A stretch of 64,000 nucleotides of DNA from an uncultured Pelagibacteraceae bacterium. GTDB lineage: Bacteria; Pseudomonadota; Alphaproteobacteria; Pelagibacterales; Pelagibacteraceae. The notes beneath the pieces are model-generated. The model did no database searches, was not told where the DNA came from, and worked only from the letters and a program-made list of their open reading frames with translations. The translations under genes were made by a program, and so were the position numbers. This document shows, in pieces, positions 17,451 through 26,512 of this stretch (within the stretch, counting starts at the first letter, position 1; every line of letters begins with the position of its first letter). Where the stretch lies: assembly GCA_902543295.1 (NCBI GenBank), contig CACBXW010000005.1, forward strand, positions 62,001-126,000, given 5' to 3'.

Positions 17451-18364
17451 TGAAAGAGAATGTAATTATTTCTCTAGCAGATTCTAATTACTTTGAATTG
17501 CTAAATGAATTAATAGACTCTATTAAACAATTCAATTACAGTGAAAAGGTTGCTATTTGTATACTTGATGCGGGTTTAACAGAGGAGCAAACCGCTCTTC
17601 TAAAAGATAAAGTAGACGAGATCAAAAAAGCTGAATGGGATATTGAGGTTCCACAATCTAAAGTTAAAGGTAAAGAATGGCTAAAAAGTCAGGTATCAAG
17701 AGCGTTTCTTCCAAAATATTTTCCAAACTATAAAAAATACCTGTGGATTGATTGTGATGCTTGGGTTCAAGATTGGAGCTCAATAGACTTATATTTTAAG
17801 GCTTGTGATAATGGTAAACTAGGCATTACCCAGACAATGACACCTGGATATAGAATATTAAGTAACGTTAATTGGTTGTTTGGAAAATTAGCCATTATAA
17901 AATCTCAAAATTTTAAACATGCTATTAAATCTAAAATTGATATTAATAAAGCAAGAAAGTTAGCATTTGCTCCGCATATTAATATTGGTGTTTTCTCATT
18001 AGAAAAAGACTCTAGCTGCTGGAATGTTTGGCAAAAAAATTTAAAAACTACTCTTAGTCATGGACAAATATTTGGTTCAGAGCAACTAGCAATAAATATA
18101 TGCGTATATATTGATAATGTAGATGTTGAATTTCTTCCTCATAATTGCAACTGGTTAGCTAGCAACTTACTTCCAAAGTTCGATGAAAAGAATAAAATTT
18201 TCGTGGAACCTTTTTTACCAAATCATAAAATTGGAATTATACATTTAGCTAGTGGTATTAAAGTAAATGATAAAGATATGAGAAACGAGAAAAATCTAGA
18301 GATAGAATTAAATACTTTGGATAATAATAAAATCTCAAAATCTTTAAGGTTCAAAACTAATTGA
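17450..18364 (+). CDS. Putative glycosyltransferase, GT-A fold (GT8-like)
   Basis: 304 residues, no signal or membrane helix. The N-terminus (NVIISLADSNYFELLNELIDSI) and the metal-binding WIDCDAWVQDW at about 99-109 (DxD at Asp101/Asp103) resemble GT8-type enzymes and their bacterial uncharacterised relatives. A second conserved-looking segment is FAPHINIGVFSLEK near 170-183. It sits between pssA and rlmE with overlaps on both sides. Donor and acceptor are unknown; a lipid or surface sugar acceptor is only a guess from the phospholipid neighbours. Confidence 0.65.
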   Translation: MKENVIISLADSNYFELLNELIDSIKQFNYSEKVAICILDAGLTEEQTALLKDKVDEIKKAEWDIEVPQSKVKGKEWLKSQVSRAFLPKYFPNYKKYLWIDCDAWVQDWSSIDLYFKACDNGKLGITQTMTPGYRILSNVNWLFGKLAIIKSQNFKHAIKSKIDINKARKLAFAPHINIGVFSLEKDSSCWNVWQKNLKTTLSHGQIFGSEQLAINICVYIDNVDVEFLPHNCNWLASNLLPKFDEKNKIFVEPFLPNHKIGIIHLASGIKVNDKDMRNEKNLEIELNTLDNNKISKSLRFKTN

Positions 18365-18972
18365 AAAAAAATAAAATCTCAAAAAATTGGATTAATAAGC
18401 AGAGAAGAGATATTTATGTTAGACAATCAAAAGTTGAAGGATATAGATCAAGAGCCGTTTATAAATTAAAGGAAATTAACGAAAAATTTAAATTTTTAAA
18501 AAATAATATATCAGTAATAGATCTTGGAGCTGCTCCTGGAAGTTGGTCTCAATATATATCAAGTAATTTAAAATGTAATAAACATTTAGCAATAGATTTA
18601 AAAGAAATAGAAGAAATAAAGAATGTAAAAATTTTAAAAGGAGATTTTACAGATACTGAGCAACAAAATAAAATTAATAATTATTTTGATGGAAAAATTG
18701 ACCTAATTATTTCAGATATGGCAGTCAATACTACGGGAAACAAAAACCTAGACTCTATGGTAACTGGAGAATTAGTTTTAGAAGCTTTGGATTTCGCTAC
18801 AAAAATGATGAAGCCAAATGGCTATTTTGTCTCAAAATTATTTATGGGAACTTCATTTAATGAGATAATTGCATTTTCAAAAAAAAATTTTGTAAAATTT
18901 AATGTCTATAAGCCTCCAGCAAGTAGAAAAGACTCTAAAGAAAGTTTCTTAATCTGCAAAAATTTAAGATAG
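18361..18972 (+). CDS. rlmE: 23S rRNA (uridine-2'-O-)-methyltransferase (FtsJ/RrmJ)
   Basis: 203 residues starting at TTG 18361 (the TGA of the upstream gene overlaps it); no ATG lies in a better position. The motif RAVYKLKEI holds the first catalytic Lys, VIDLGAAPGSWSQY is the SAM site, IISDMAVNTTG supplies Asp, KLFMG the second Lys and ESFLICK the Glu of the K-D-K-E tetrad. Methylates U2552 of 23S rRNA in the A loop, late in 50S assembly. Confidence 0.95.
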   Translation: MKKNKISKNWINKQRRDIYVRQSKVEGYRSRAVYKLKEINEKFKFLKNNISVIDLGAAPGSWSQYISSNLKCNKHLAIDLKEIEEIKNVKILKGDFTDTEQQNKINNYFDGKIDLIISDMAVNTTGNKNLDSMVTGELVLEALDFATKMMKPNGYFVSKLFMGTSFNEIIAFSKKNFVKFNVYKPPASRKDSKESFLICKNLR

Positions 18973-19009
18973 ATACTTTCATTTTTTTAAGAATCGTTTA
19001 TATAAGGAC

Positions 19010-20074
19010 ATGGATCCTATCAAAGAAGCGCTCACTTTCGATGATGTAACTTTAGCACCAAATTATTCTGAAATTTTACCTTCAGAAGTAAAGACAGAAG
19101 TTAAATTATCAAAACACTTAAATATTTCTATACCCCTTCTAACCTCAGCAATGGATACTGTAACAGAGTCTAATATGGCTATTTCAATCGGTAAAAAGGG
19201 TGGAATAGGTGTTATACATAGAAATTTATCAATAAATGATCAGATAAAAGAAATAAGAAAAGTAAAAGCAAAAAAAATGTTAGTTGGTGCAGCTGTTGGT
19301 GCAAGTTTAAACGAACACATAAGAGCTCAAAAGATTTTAAAAGAAAATATCGATTTAATTGTTGTTGATACAGCTCATGGCCACACAAAAAAAGTAGCTG
19401 AAATAATAAAAAAAATTAAAAAAATGAAACCAACTAAAACAGCTTTATGTGCAGGTAATATTGCTACAGCAGAAGCAGCTAAATTTCTGATTAAGCAAGG
19501 AGTAGATATTATAAAAGTTGGAATTGGACCAGGATCTATATGCACTACAAGATTAGTTGCGGGGATAGGAGTTCCACAGTTAAGTGCAATTTTAGATGTA
19601 AAAAAAGGTATGGGCAAAAGTAAAACAACATTAATAGCTGATGGAGGTATCAAATTTTCTGGGGATATTGCAAAAGCACTTGCAGCAGGAGCAGATGCGG
19701 TAATGATTGGATCATTATTTGCAGGAACAGATCAGGCTCCAGGAAGAATTATTAAAAGAGGTGGTAAATTATTTAAAAGTTTTAGAGGCATGGGATCTAT
19801 TGGAGCAATGAATAAAGGATCAGCAGATAGATATTTTCAATCAAAACAAAAAGATACTTCAAAATATGTAGCAGAAGGTGTTGAAGGTTTTGTTAAATAC
19901 AAAGGCACAGTTGAAAAAATAATCTACCAACTAGTAGGGGGTTTAAAATCATCAATGGGATACTTAGGTGCAAAAAGAATTAAAGATCTCAGAAAAAAAC
20001 CAAAATTTGTCAAAATTACTAAAGCAGGTTTTTATGAAAGTATGGTACATAACATAGACGAAATAAAAAGATGA
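19010..20074 (+). CDS. guaB: IMP dehydrogenase lacking the CBS (Bateman) domain
   Basis: 354 residues, against about 490 for ordinary GuaB. The barrel is complete: LTFDDVTLAPNYSEILPSEV at 8-27, TSAMDTVTES, GGIGVIHRNLSI, the catalytic Cys178 in GPGSICTTR, the GGIKFSGDIAKALAAGADAVMIG phosphate site, and the flap YFQSKQ...VAEGVEGFVKYKG. After IRKVKAKKML (82-91) the chain goes straight to LVGAAVGAS, exactly where the two CBS repeats are normally inserted. The enzyme oxidises IMP to XMP. Without the Bateman module it should lack allosteric ATP/GTP control. Operon with a TPR gene and guaA. Confidence 0.95.
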   Translation: MDPIKEALTFDDVTLAPNYSEILPSEVKTEVKLSKHLNISIPLLTSAMDTVTESNMAISIGKKGGIGVIHRNLSINDQIKEIRKVKAKKMLVGAAVGASLNEHIRAQKILKENIDLIVVDTAHGHTKKVAEIIKKIKKMKPTKTALCAGNIATAEAAKFLIKQGVDIIKVGIGPGSICTTRLVAGIGVPQLSAILDVKKGMGKSKTTLIADGGIKFSGDIAKALAAGADAVMIGSLFAGTDQAPGRIIKRGGKLFKSFRGMGSIGAMNKGSADRYFQSKQKDTSKYVAEGVEGFVKYKGTVEKIIYQLVGGLKSSMGYLGAKRIKDLRKKPKFVKITKAGFYESMVHNIDEIKR

Positions 20075-20505
20075 TAAAAAAAATTACCTTAGCAATAATT
20101 TTACTTTTTACTTTAGTTTTTAATGTTAACGCGGAAAAAGTTAATTTTTTTGATGAAGCAAAAAGTCTTTATGAAAATGAAAAATATGAAGATTCAAAAT
20201 TTTTATTTCAAAGAAATATTGTATACAATCCCAAAGACTCAAAGTCATATCTATATTTAGCAAAAATATTTAAAAATGAAGAAAACAAAACAGAACTGGA
20301 AAAAAATATAAATACAGTTTTACTACTCGAGCCAAACAACGAAGAGGCAATGTATCTATTAATAGATATTGAGTTAGAAAGATCTAATTTTTCTAAAGCA
20401 GAGGAACTTAGAGAAGATTTTAAGAAAATATGCTCGAACCTTTGTGATAAAATCGCATCTATAAACAAACGCCTAAAAGAGTTTGAAAAAAAAGATGCGT
20501 CTTGA
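20071..20505 (+). CDS. Secreted TPR-repeat protein
   Basis: 144 residues. Signal peptide 1-21 (LVFNVNA), then about three tetratricopeptide-like helix pairs ([55 protein letters not shown]). Probably a periplasmic adaptor. Its ATGA start overlaps guaB and its end overlaps guaA, an odd place for an exported protein, so the arrangement may reflect genome compaction rather than function. Confidence 0.75.
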   Translation: MIKKITLAIILLFTLVFNVNAEKVNFFDEAKSLYENEKYEDSKFLFQRNIVYNPKDSKSYLYLAKIFKNEENKTELEKNINTVLLLEPNNEEAMYLLIDIELERSNFSKAEELREDFKKICSNLCDKIASINKRLKEFEKKDAS

Positions 20506-22054
20506 AAATAATCTAGATAAAATTTTAATAATCGATTTTGGGTCTCAGTTTACACAATTAATTGCAAGAAAAGTAAGAGAATTAAATGTTTTTTGTGAAA
20601 TTATAAGTCACAACAAACTTAAAAACTACAAAAATGAAAAAAATTTGAAAGGCATCATTTTATCTGGTGGTCCCTTAAATGTTTATCAAAATAAAAAAGT
20701 TAAATTCAGTAGAAGTATATTAAGTTTAAATATTCCAATTTTAGGTATTTGTTTTGGCCATCAGATAATCTCTAAAGAATTAGGAGGTAAAGTAAAACGA
20801 GCAAAATCAAGAGAATTTGGGTTAGCAAAAGTTACAAAATTAAAAAAAAGCGCTTTAACCGAAAATTTCTTTTCAAAAAAATCCACCAATGTATGGATGA
20901 GCCATGGAGATGAGGTAATTAAATTACCTAAAGGTTTTAAAGTTATAGCAAAATCCTCAAATTCGAAATTATGTATGATAGAAAATGTAAAAAAAAAAAT
21001 ATATGGCATACAGTTTCATCCAGAAGTTTCCCATACAGTTAAAGGCAAAGTAATATTAAAAAACTTTGTAATTAAAATTTGTAAAATTAAAAAAAATTGG
21101 ACATCAAAAAATCAAAAATCCAAACTTATGCAACAAATTAAAGAACAAGTTGGAAATTCTAAAGTAATTTGTGCATTATCTGGTGGTGTAGATAGCAGTG
21201 TAGTAGCAAAATTAATTAGTAATGCGATTGGAAAAAACCTAACTTGTATATTCGTTAATACTGGCCTGCTCAGAAAAAACGAAGAAAAACAAGTAGTAAA
21301 TACTTTTAGAAAAAAATTTAAATTGAATTTAATTTATGTAAATGCTGAAAAATTATTTATAAGCAAATTAAAAAACGTAACAGATCCAGAAAAAAAAAGA
21401 AAAATTATTGGAAATTTATTTATCAAACTTTTTGAAAAATACGCAAAAAAAATAAAAAATGTAAAATTTTTAGCTCAAGGAACTCTATACCCTGATCTAA
21501 TTGAAAGTAAGTCTGTTACAGGAAGTCAAACTTCAAAAATTAAGTCTCATCATAATGTCGGTGGTTTGCCAAAAAGAATGAAATTAAAATTAGTTGAACC
21601 ATTGAAATATTTGTTTAAAGACGAAGTTAGAATGTTAGGCCTAGAATTAAATTTAAGTAAAGAAATTATTTCTAGACATCCTTTTCCTGGTCCTGGTTTA
21701 GCCATTAGAATGCCAGGCATAATTACTAAAGAAAAAATAAAAATTTTAAAAGAAGCAGATAATTATTTTATAAATGCATTAAGAGAACACAATCTTTATC
21801 ATAAGATATGGCAGGCTTATGCCGCATTACTACCTGTTAAAACAGTTGGTGTAATGGGAGACAATAGAACCTATGAATATTTATGCTTGTTAAGAGCAAT
21901 AACATCTGAAGATGGGATGACAGCGGATTATTTTCAATTTAATAAATCATTTATGCAAATGGTATCAAATAAAATAGTTAACAACATTCGAGGTATAAAT
22001 AGAGTAGTCTATGATGTGACCTCTAAACCACCAAGCACTATTGAACTAGAATAA
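20495..22054 (+). CDS. guaA: GMP synthase (glutamine-hydrolysing)
   Basis: 519 residues from ATG 20495; a TTG four codons upstream is also open but less likely. Class I glutamine amidotransferase with the nucleophile in LGICFGHQ and His/Glu in [12 protein letters not shown]-pyrophosphatase P-loop SGGVDSSV near residue 229, and a C-terminal dimerisation domain ending STIELE. Converts XMP to GMP, the step after GuaB in the same operon. Overlaps the TPR gene by eleven bases. Confidence 0.98.
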   Translation: MRLENNLDKILIIDFGSQFTQLIARKVRELNVFCEIISHNKLKNYKNEKNLKGIILSGGPLNVYQNKKVKFSRSILSLNIPILGICFGHQIISKELGGKVKRAKSREFGLAKVTKLKKSALTENFFSKKSTNVWMSHGDEVIKLPKGFKVIAKSSNSKLCMIENVKKKIYGIQFHPEVSHTVKGKVILKNFVIKICKIKKNWTSKNQKSKLMQQIKEQVGNSKVICALSGGVDSSVVAKLISNAIGKNLTCIFVNTGLLRKNEEKQVVNTFRKKFKLNLIYVNAEKLFISKLKNVTDPEKKRKIIGNLFIKLFEKYAKKIKNVKFLAQGTLYPDLIESKSVTGSQTSKIKSHHNVGGLPKRMKLKLVEPLKYLFKDEVRMLGLELNLSKEIISRHPFPGPGLAIRMPGIITKEKIKILKEADNYFINALREHNLYHKIWQAYAALLPVKTVGVMGDNRTYEYLCLLRAITSEDGMTADYFQFNKSFMQMVSNKIVNNIRGINRVVYDVTSKPPSTIELE

Positions 22055-22074
22055 AAATAAATTATAATTTTAAT

Positions 22075-22494
22075 ATGAAATATTTACACACAATGATCAG
22101 AATTTCTAATATTCAGGAGTCATTAAAATTTTTTTGTGATGGACTGGGTTTAAAAGAGACAAAAAGAATGCAAAATGAAAAAGGTAGATACACATTAATT
22201 TTTTTAGCTGCACCAAACGACAATAATGCAGAAATTGAACTAACTTATAATTGGGACGGTGACAATTTAGGAGAGGGATCTAGAAATTTTGGTCACTTAG
22301 CTTATAGAGTTAAAAATATATACGAAATATGTCAAAGACTAATGGATATGGGTTATACAATTAATAGACCACCTAGAGATGGTCATATGGCATTTGTGAA
22401 ATCACCAGATAAAATATCAATAGAAATACTTCAGGAAGGAAATCTTCCTCCTAAAGAGCCCTGGTCATCAATGGAAAATACTGGAACTTGGTAA
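22075..22494 (+). CDS. gloA: Lactoylglutathione lyase (glyoxalase I)
   Basis: 139 residues in two VOC modules. Metal ligands His5, Glu55, His74 and Glu117 match the E. coli set (H5, E56, H74, E122). Isomerises the hemithioacetal of methylglyoxal and glutathione. It depends on GSH, made by gshA-gshB in this window. It follows guaA by 20 bp and is convergent with the TerC-type gene with only two bases between them. Confidence 0.95.
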   Translation: MKYLHTMIRISNIQESLKFFCDGLGLKETKRMQNEKGRYTLIFLAAPNDNNAEIELTYNWDGDNLGEGSRNFGHLAYRVKNIYEICQRLMDMGYTINRPPRDGHMAFVKSPDKISIEILQEGNLPPKEPWSSMENTGTW

Positions 22495-22496
22495 TA

Positions 22497-23108
22497 TTAG
22501 AAATACTTTATATATTTTTCATTAATATTTAAAATTTCTAAATCGACTAGCCCACCTATTACTAATTGAATAGCAACCAATAATATAAAGCCTAAACCTA
22601 TATAAGCTATCCATAAATGTTTTTGTATATAATTTGCTAAATAAGTAGCTAAGGCTCCAGTAAGAACTACTGATAATACCAAGCCAAAAATCATAAAACC
22701 AAAATTACCTTTGGCTGCACCCACAACACCAATAACGTTATCAAAACTAATCGTAATATCTGCAAATAACACTTTGTAAATACTTTTGATAAATGAAGGT
22801 TCCATAGATTTCTTTTTAGGAGACTTAATTTTTTGAATTTCAAATAAATCTTTTCTTAAGTCATTAACAATCCAAATTAAAAGTAATCCACCAAGAATTT
22901 TAATGAAGTAAAACTTAAATAAATATGTTGCAAATATTGCAAATATAACTTTGAAAACTAACGCTCCAACTACTCCCCAGAATATTATTTTTTTTCTATT
23001 TTTTGGTACAAAATTAGCTGCTATTAATCCTATTATTATTGCATTATCTGCCGCAAGAATAATATCTATAAATATAATTTGCAGTAAAATTAGTGATTGT
23101 TCGATCAA
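22497..23108 (-). CDS. TerC-family integral membrane protein (YjbE-like)
   Basis: 203 residues with about six or seven helices. The two internally repeated acidic membrane motifs IDIILAADNAIIIG (residues 14-27) and DITISFDNVIGVVG are the TerC/Alx signature. Family members are linked to tellurite resistance and, more clearly, manganese export. Standing alone, divergent from the TRAP transporter. Metal specificity cannot be read from the sequence. Confidence 0.85.
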   Translation of the reverse strand: MIEQSLILLQIIFIDIILAADNAIIIGLIAANFVPKNRKKIIFWGVVGALVFKVIFAIFATYLFKFYFIKILGGLLLIWIVNDLRKDLFEIQKIKSPKKKSMEPSFIKSIYKVLFADITISFDNVIGVVGAAKGNFGFMIFGLVLSVVLTGALATYLANYIQKHLWIAYIGLGFILLVAIQLVIGGLVDLEILNINEKYIKYF

Positions 23109-23220
23109 GATGTTATTATAATAGTAATTATTTATTATTTTTCAATAAAACATCAAAAATTTTTATTGATTTAAGTTTTAATACATAATGAGATATGTTT
23201 TTTAGAAATATGGAGGATTT

Positions 23221-24192
23221 ATGAAACTTTTCAAAATTTTGCTCTCTGTTTTATTTTCTGTTCTTTTAACTGCTAATGCTTTTGCCGCAGAAAAATGGGA
23301 TATGGCACTAGCATATGGTGCAAGCAACTTCCATTCTGCTAATGCAGCTGAATTTGCTAAAAATGTTTCAGAAAAAAGTGGGGGAAAATTAACAATAGTA
23401 ACACACCCAGGTGGATCTCTATTTAAAGGTGGAGAGATATTTAGGGCTGTTAGAACTGGACAAGCTCAAATTGGTGAGAGATTTATGTCGGCTCTAGGTA
23501 AAGAGGATCCGTTATTAGAGATTGACTCGCAACCGTTTCTTGCGACATCTTATGATGATGCTATGAAATTGTATCAAGCATCAAAGCCTGCAATAATCAA
23601 AGGTTTAGATCAAAAAGGTCTTGTATTTTTATACGCTGTACCATGGCCTGCGCAAGGTCTTTATAGTAAAAAAGAGATTAACAGTGTTGCTGATTTAAAA
23701 GGTTTAAAATTTAGAGCGTATAATTCTGCAACTATTAGAATGGCTGAATTGACAGGTATGGCACCTACAAAAATAGAAGCAGCTGAAATAAGCCAAGCAT
23801 TCTCAACTGGTGCGGTTGAAAGTATGATTACTTCACCAACTACTGGTAAGAACAGTAAAATTTGGGAAAATGGAGTAAAGTATTTTTATGATATTGCGGC
23901 TTGGTTTCCAAAAAATATGATTGTAGCTCACAGAGGTTCTTGGAATAAATTAGATAAAGCTACACAAAAAATGATTATGGAAGAGGCGGCAGTTGCTGAG
24001 AAAAAAGGTTGGGCACTTTCAAAAAAAGGAAATGTTGCTGATAAAAAAGCTTTAGCTGATGCTGGAATGAAAGTAGGCAAAGTAAATGCGGCCCTTGAAA
24101 GTCATTTCAAAAAAGTTGGTGCTACAATGGCAGAAGAATGGAAGAAAAAAGCTGGCGATAGAGGTGCTAGTGTTCTTGCTGCTTATAATTAA
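23221..24192 (+). CDS. TRAP transporter periplasmic solute-binding protein (DctP family)
   Basis: 323 residues. Signal peptide 1-22 (ANAFAA), then a DctP/SiaP-type fold with GGSLFKGGEIFRAVRTGQAQIGE near 60-80 and the signature region containing the conserved Arg in LKFRAYNSATIRMAELTG near 162-180 (this Arg binds the carboxylate of the ligand). A Shine-Dalgarno (GGAGGA) precedes the ATG. It is followed by a terminator-like hairpin and then the two membrane subunits. Likely ligand is an organic acid; 5-oxoprolinase genes nearby make pyroglutamate one candidate (inference only). Confidence 0.92.
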   Translation: MKLFKILLSVLFSVLLTANAFAAEKWDMALAYGASNFHSANAAEFAKNVSEKSGGKLTIVTHPGGSLFKGGEIFRAVRTGQAQIGERFMSALGKEDPLLEIDSQPFLATSYDDAMKLYQASKPAIIKGLDQKGLVFLYAVPWPAQGLYSKKEINSVADLKGLKFRAYNSATIRMAELTGMAPTKIEAAEISQAFSTGAVESMITSPTTGKNSKIWENGVKYFYDIAAWFPKNMIVAHRGSWNKLDKATQKMIMEEAAVAEKKGWALSKKGNVADKKALADAGMKVGKVNAALESHFKKVGATMAEEWKKKAGDRGASVLAAYN

Positions 24193-24205
24193 ATCATTAT
24201 AATTA

Positions 24206-24230
24206 AAAAGGCCGTGTTAAACGGCCTTTT
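24206..24230 (+). terminator. Hairpin between dctP and dctQ (attenuator or partial terminator)
   Basis: Stem GGCCGT (24210-24215) and ACGGCC (24221-24226) with a five-base loop, preceded by A5 and followed by T4. It ends two bases before the dctQ ATG. The short T tract suggests leaky termination, giving many more dctP than dctQM transcripts, the ratio a binding-protein-dependent transporter needs. Confidence 0.75.
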
Positions 24231-24232
24231 AT

Positions 24233-24724
24233 ATGTTTACTAAAGTCAATAAATTTCTAAATAATCTTTATAGTTACTCAGGCTATATCGCTGCATTCTT
24301 TCTTATTTTGGTTGCAGTTTTTATTTTAATTGGAATTTCATCAAGAATATTTGGTTTTTATATAAGAGGCCTAGCTGAATATTCTGGATATTGTATGGCT
24401 GCCTCATCTTTTTTTGCTTTATCTTATACTTTCGTAGAAGGTGGTCACATTAGAATTACTTTATTTTTAGAAAAAGCTACTGGGATTAAAAAGAGATTTT
24501 TGGAATTATGGAGTTTGATAGTTGCAACTATATTTTCTGGTTATCTAGCTTTTTATTTTTTGAAAATGCTAAAAATATCTTATGAATTTCAAGAGAGAAG
24601 TGAAGGAGCTGACGAAATTTTAATTTGGATACCACAAACTAGTGTTGCTTTAGGATCACTAATATTTTTCATATGTGTATCTCATCAATTAGTTTTGAAA
24701 ATACAAACAAAAAAAAATGACTGA
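24233..24724 (+). CDS. TRAP transporter small permease subunit (DctQ)
   Basis: 163 residues, four membrane helices, with the DctQ-type RGLAEYSGYCMAASSFFALSYTFVEGGHIRI segment spanning residues 42-72 (key residues E47, H70, R72). It scaffolds the large subunit in the inner membrane. It begins two bases after the intergenic hairpin, with no separate Shine-Dalgarno apart from the hairpin region, and overlaps the dctM gene by eight bases. Confidence 0.9.
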   Translation: MFTKVNKFLNNLYSYSGYIAAFFLILVAVFILIGISSRIFGFYIRGLAEYSGYCMAASSFFALSYTFVEGGHIRITLFLEKATGIKKRFLELWSLIVATIFSGYLAFYFLKMLKISYEFQERSEGADEILIWIPQTSVALGSLIFFICVSHQLVLKIQTKKND

Positions 24725-26027
24725 AATTTTACTTACTATATTTTTCATAAGTGTTCTCTTGATATTTTTAGGATCGGGAATTTGGGTTGCTATAAGCATG
24801 GTTGGAGTTTCATCAATAGGAATGATGCTGTTCACTACAAGGCCAGTTGGTGATGCGATGGCAACAACAATTTGGGGAGCCTCATCTTCATGGACTTTAA
24901 CTGCACTTCCTTTATTTGTTTGGATGGGTGAAATTTTATTTCGGACGAAGTTATCTGAAAATTTATTTGAAGGATTATCTCCATGGATGCAGAAACTACC
25001 TGGTGGCTTAGTGCATGTTAATGTAGTTGGATGTGCTTTATTTGCAGCTATTTCTGGATCTTCTGCAGCAACTGTAGCCACAGTAGGAAAAATGTCTATT
25101 CCAGAACTAAGAAAAAGAAAATATCCAGAAAGTATTCTGCTTGGAAGTTTAGCTGGTTCAGGAACGCTGGGTCTTCTAATTCCACCTTCAATTATTTTAA
25201 TTATTTATGGTGTGACTGTCCAAGAGTCGATAGCAAAACTATTTATTGCAGGAATTGTTCCAGGAATAATGATTGCGTTGATCTTTATGACATATGTAAT
25301 GATTTGGTCGTTAATAAATAAAAAATCCATGCCTACTTTTAAACAAAACTTCTCACTTATGGAAAAGGTAAGGAAATCAGGAAAACTGATACCTGTAATA
25401 TTATTAATAGTTTCAGTTATTGGCTCAATTTATACTGGTATAGCAACCGCAACCGAAGCAGCTTCTTTGGGTGTAGTAGGTGCATTAATTTTATCGTACT
25501 TTCAAAAGAGTTTGTCTGTAAGAACATTTAAAGAGTCTCTCTTGGGTGCTACTAAAACTTCTTGCATGATAGCTTTTATATTAGCTGGAGCCACTTTTTT
25601 ATCTTTGGCAATGGGTTTTACAGGATTGCCAAGAAATCTTGCTCTATGGATTGAAGGAATGGAACTTTCTCCATATGTTTTAATTTTTGTTTTAATGATC
25701 TTTTATATAATCCTTGGAATGTTTCTTGATGGTATCTCTGCTGTAGTTTTAACAATGGCTATAATTGAACCAATGATTAGACAAGCAGGTTTTGATATGA
25801 TTTGGTTTGGTGTTTTTCTAGTTATTGTTGTCGAAATGGCTCAGATCACGCCGCCGGTTGGTTTTAATCTTTTTGTTCTTCAGGGTATGGCTAATAAAGA
25901 TATGGGTTATATAGCAAGAAGCGCGTTTCCACTCTTCTTGCTAATGATTTTTGCTGTTATCTTGGTTGTGATATTTCCAGAAATTGCTCTTTGGATGCCT
26001 GAGCAAATGATGAAAAATATAAACTAG
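24717..26027 (+). CDS. TRAP transporter large permease subunit (DctM)
   Basis: 436 residues with about twelve helices. Typical DctM features: GSGIWVAISMVG near the start, ISGSSAATVATVGKMSIPELRKRKYP (spanning the first hairpin, near 107-132), LGLLIPPSIILIIYG, TATEAASLGVVGAL near 243-256, and EMAQITPPVGFNLFVLQG near 375-392. Sodium-driven uptake of the DctP-bound solute. Convergent with a TPR gene, overlapping four bases. Confidence 0.95.
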   Translation: MTEILLTIFFISVLLIFLGSGIWVAISMVGVSSIGMMLFTTRPVGDAMATTIWGASSSWTLTALPLFVWMGEILFRTKLSENLFEGLSPWMQKLPGGLVHVNVVGCALFAAISGSSAATVATVGKMSIPELRKRKYPESILLGSLAGSGTLGLLIPPSIILIIYGVTVQESIAKLFIAGIVPGIMIALIFMTYVMIWSLINKKSMPTFKQNFSLMEKVRKSGKLIPVILLIVSVIGSIYTGIATATEAASLGVVGALILSYFQKSLSVRTFKESLLGATKTSCMIAFILAGATFLSLAMGFTGLPRNLALWIEGMELSPYVLIFVLMIFYIILGMFLDGISAVVLTMAIIEPMIRQAGFDMIWFGVFLVIVVEMAQITPPVGFNLFVLQGMANKDMGYIARSAFPLFLLMIFAVILVVIFPEIALWMPEQMMKNIN

Positions 26028-26512
26028 TATTTTGATTTTTTAGATCCGTCTATAACACCCTTTAGCTGATTGTATTCTTCACAATTACATCCCTTTAGAA
26101 CACTCAATCTTTCTTTTGCTAAATTCATCCTATTGGTTGCAACATATAATTCACCAAGATATTCGTTAATTCCTATGTGATTTGGCTCAATAGCTAAACC
26201 TTGAAGATAATATTTCTCACCATTTTCAAAATCACCAATTTTTCTAGTTGCAAATCCAAGGTAATTTAATGTGTCTGCTTTATTTGGCTTCATCTTATTT
26301 GACTTTACTAAAAATTTAATTGCTCTTTCGTATCTTTTAATTGCTTTCTCTGTTTTACCTTTTTTTTCTAATTTTTTTGCAGCTTTAATCAATTTCACTG
26401 CCTTATCATAATGGCTTTCTTTTGATCCAGAATCACTACTAGATCCAGCGGCAAAAGATGTTCCTGCTAAAAAAATTAAAAAGAACATTGAAAAAAATAT
26501 TTTCTTTATCAT
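26024..26512 (-). CDS. Exported TPR-repeat protein
   Basis: 162 residues. Signal peptide 1-22 (FLAGTSFAA), a Ser/Lys-rich linker, then three TPR units (AIKRYERAIKFLVKSNKM, DTLNYLGFATRKIGDFENGEKYY, IGINEYLGELYVATNRMNLA), and two Cys near the end (GCNC). Periplasmic. Its ATG overlaps the pxpA stop by one base, so it is cotranscribed with pxpA. No specific role can be read; it may be a scaffold. Confidence 0.75.
   Translation of the reverse strand: MIKKIFFSMFFLIFLAGTSFAAGSSSDSGSKESHYDKAVKLIKAAKKLEKKGKTEKAIKRYERAIKFLVKSNKMKPNKADTLNYLGFATRKIGDFENGEKYYLQGLAIEPNHIGINEYLGELYVATNRMNLAKERLSVLKGCNCEEYNQLKGVIDGSKKSKY

Noticed and set aside
19260..19300. Frameshift or assembly deletion in guaB
   Set aside because: The frame is continuous and the junction joins the two halves of the barrel cleanly at the normal CBS insertion site, so a domain loss is simpler.
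20483..20494. TTG start for guaA four codons upstream
   Set aside because: The ATG at 20495 is closer to the family start and reduces the overlap with the TPR gene.
25031..25321. Open frame on the plus strand inside dctM
   Set aside because: Cys/Ser/Asn-rich shadow in another frame of a well-conserved membrane protein gene.
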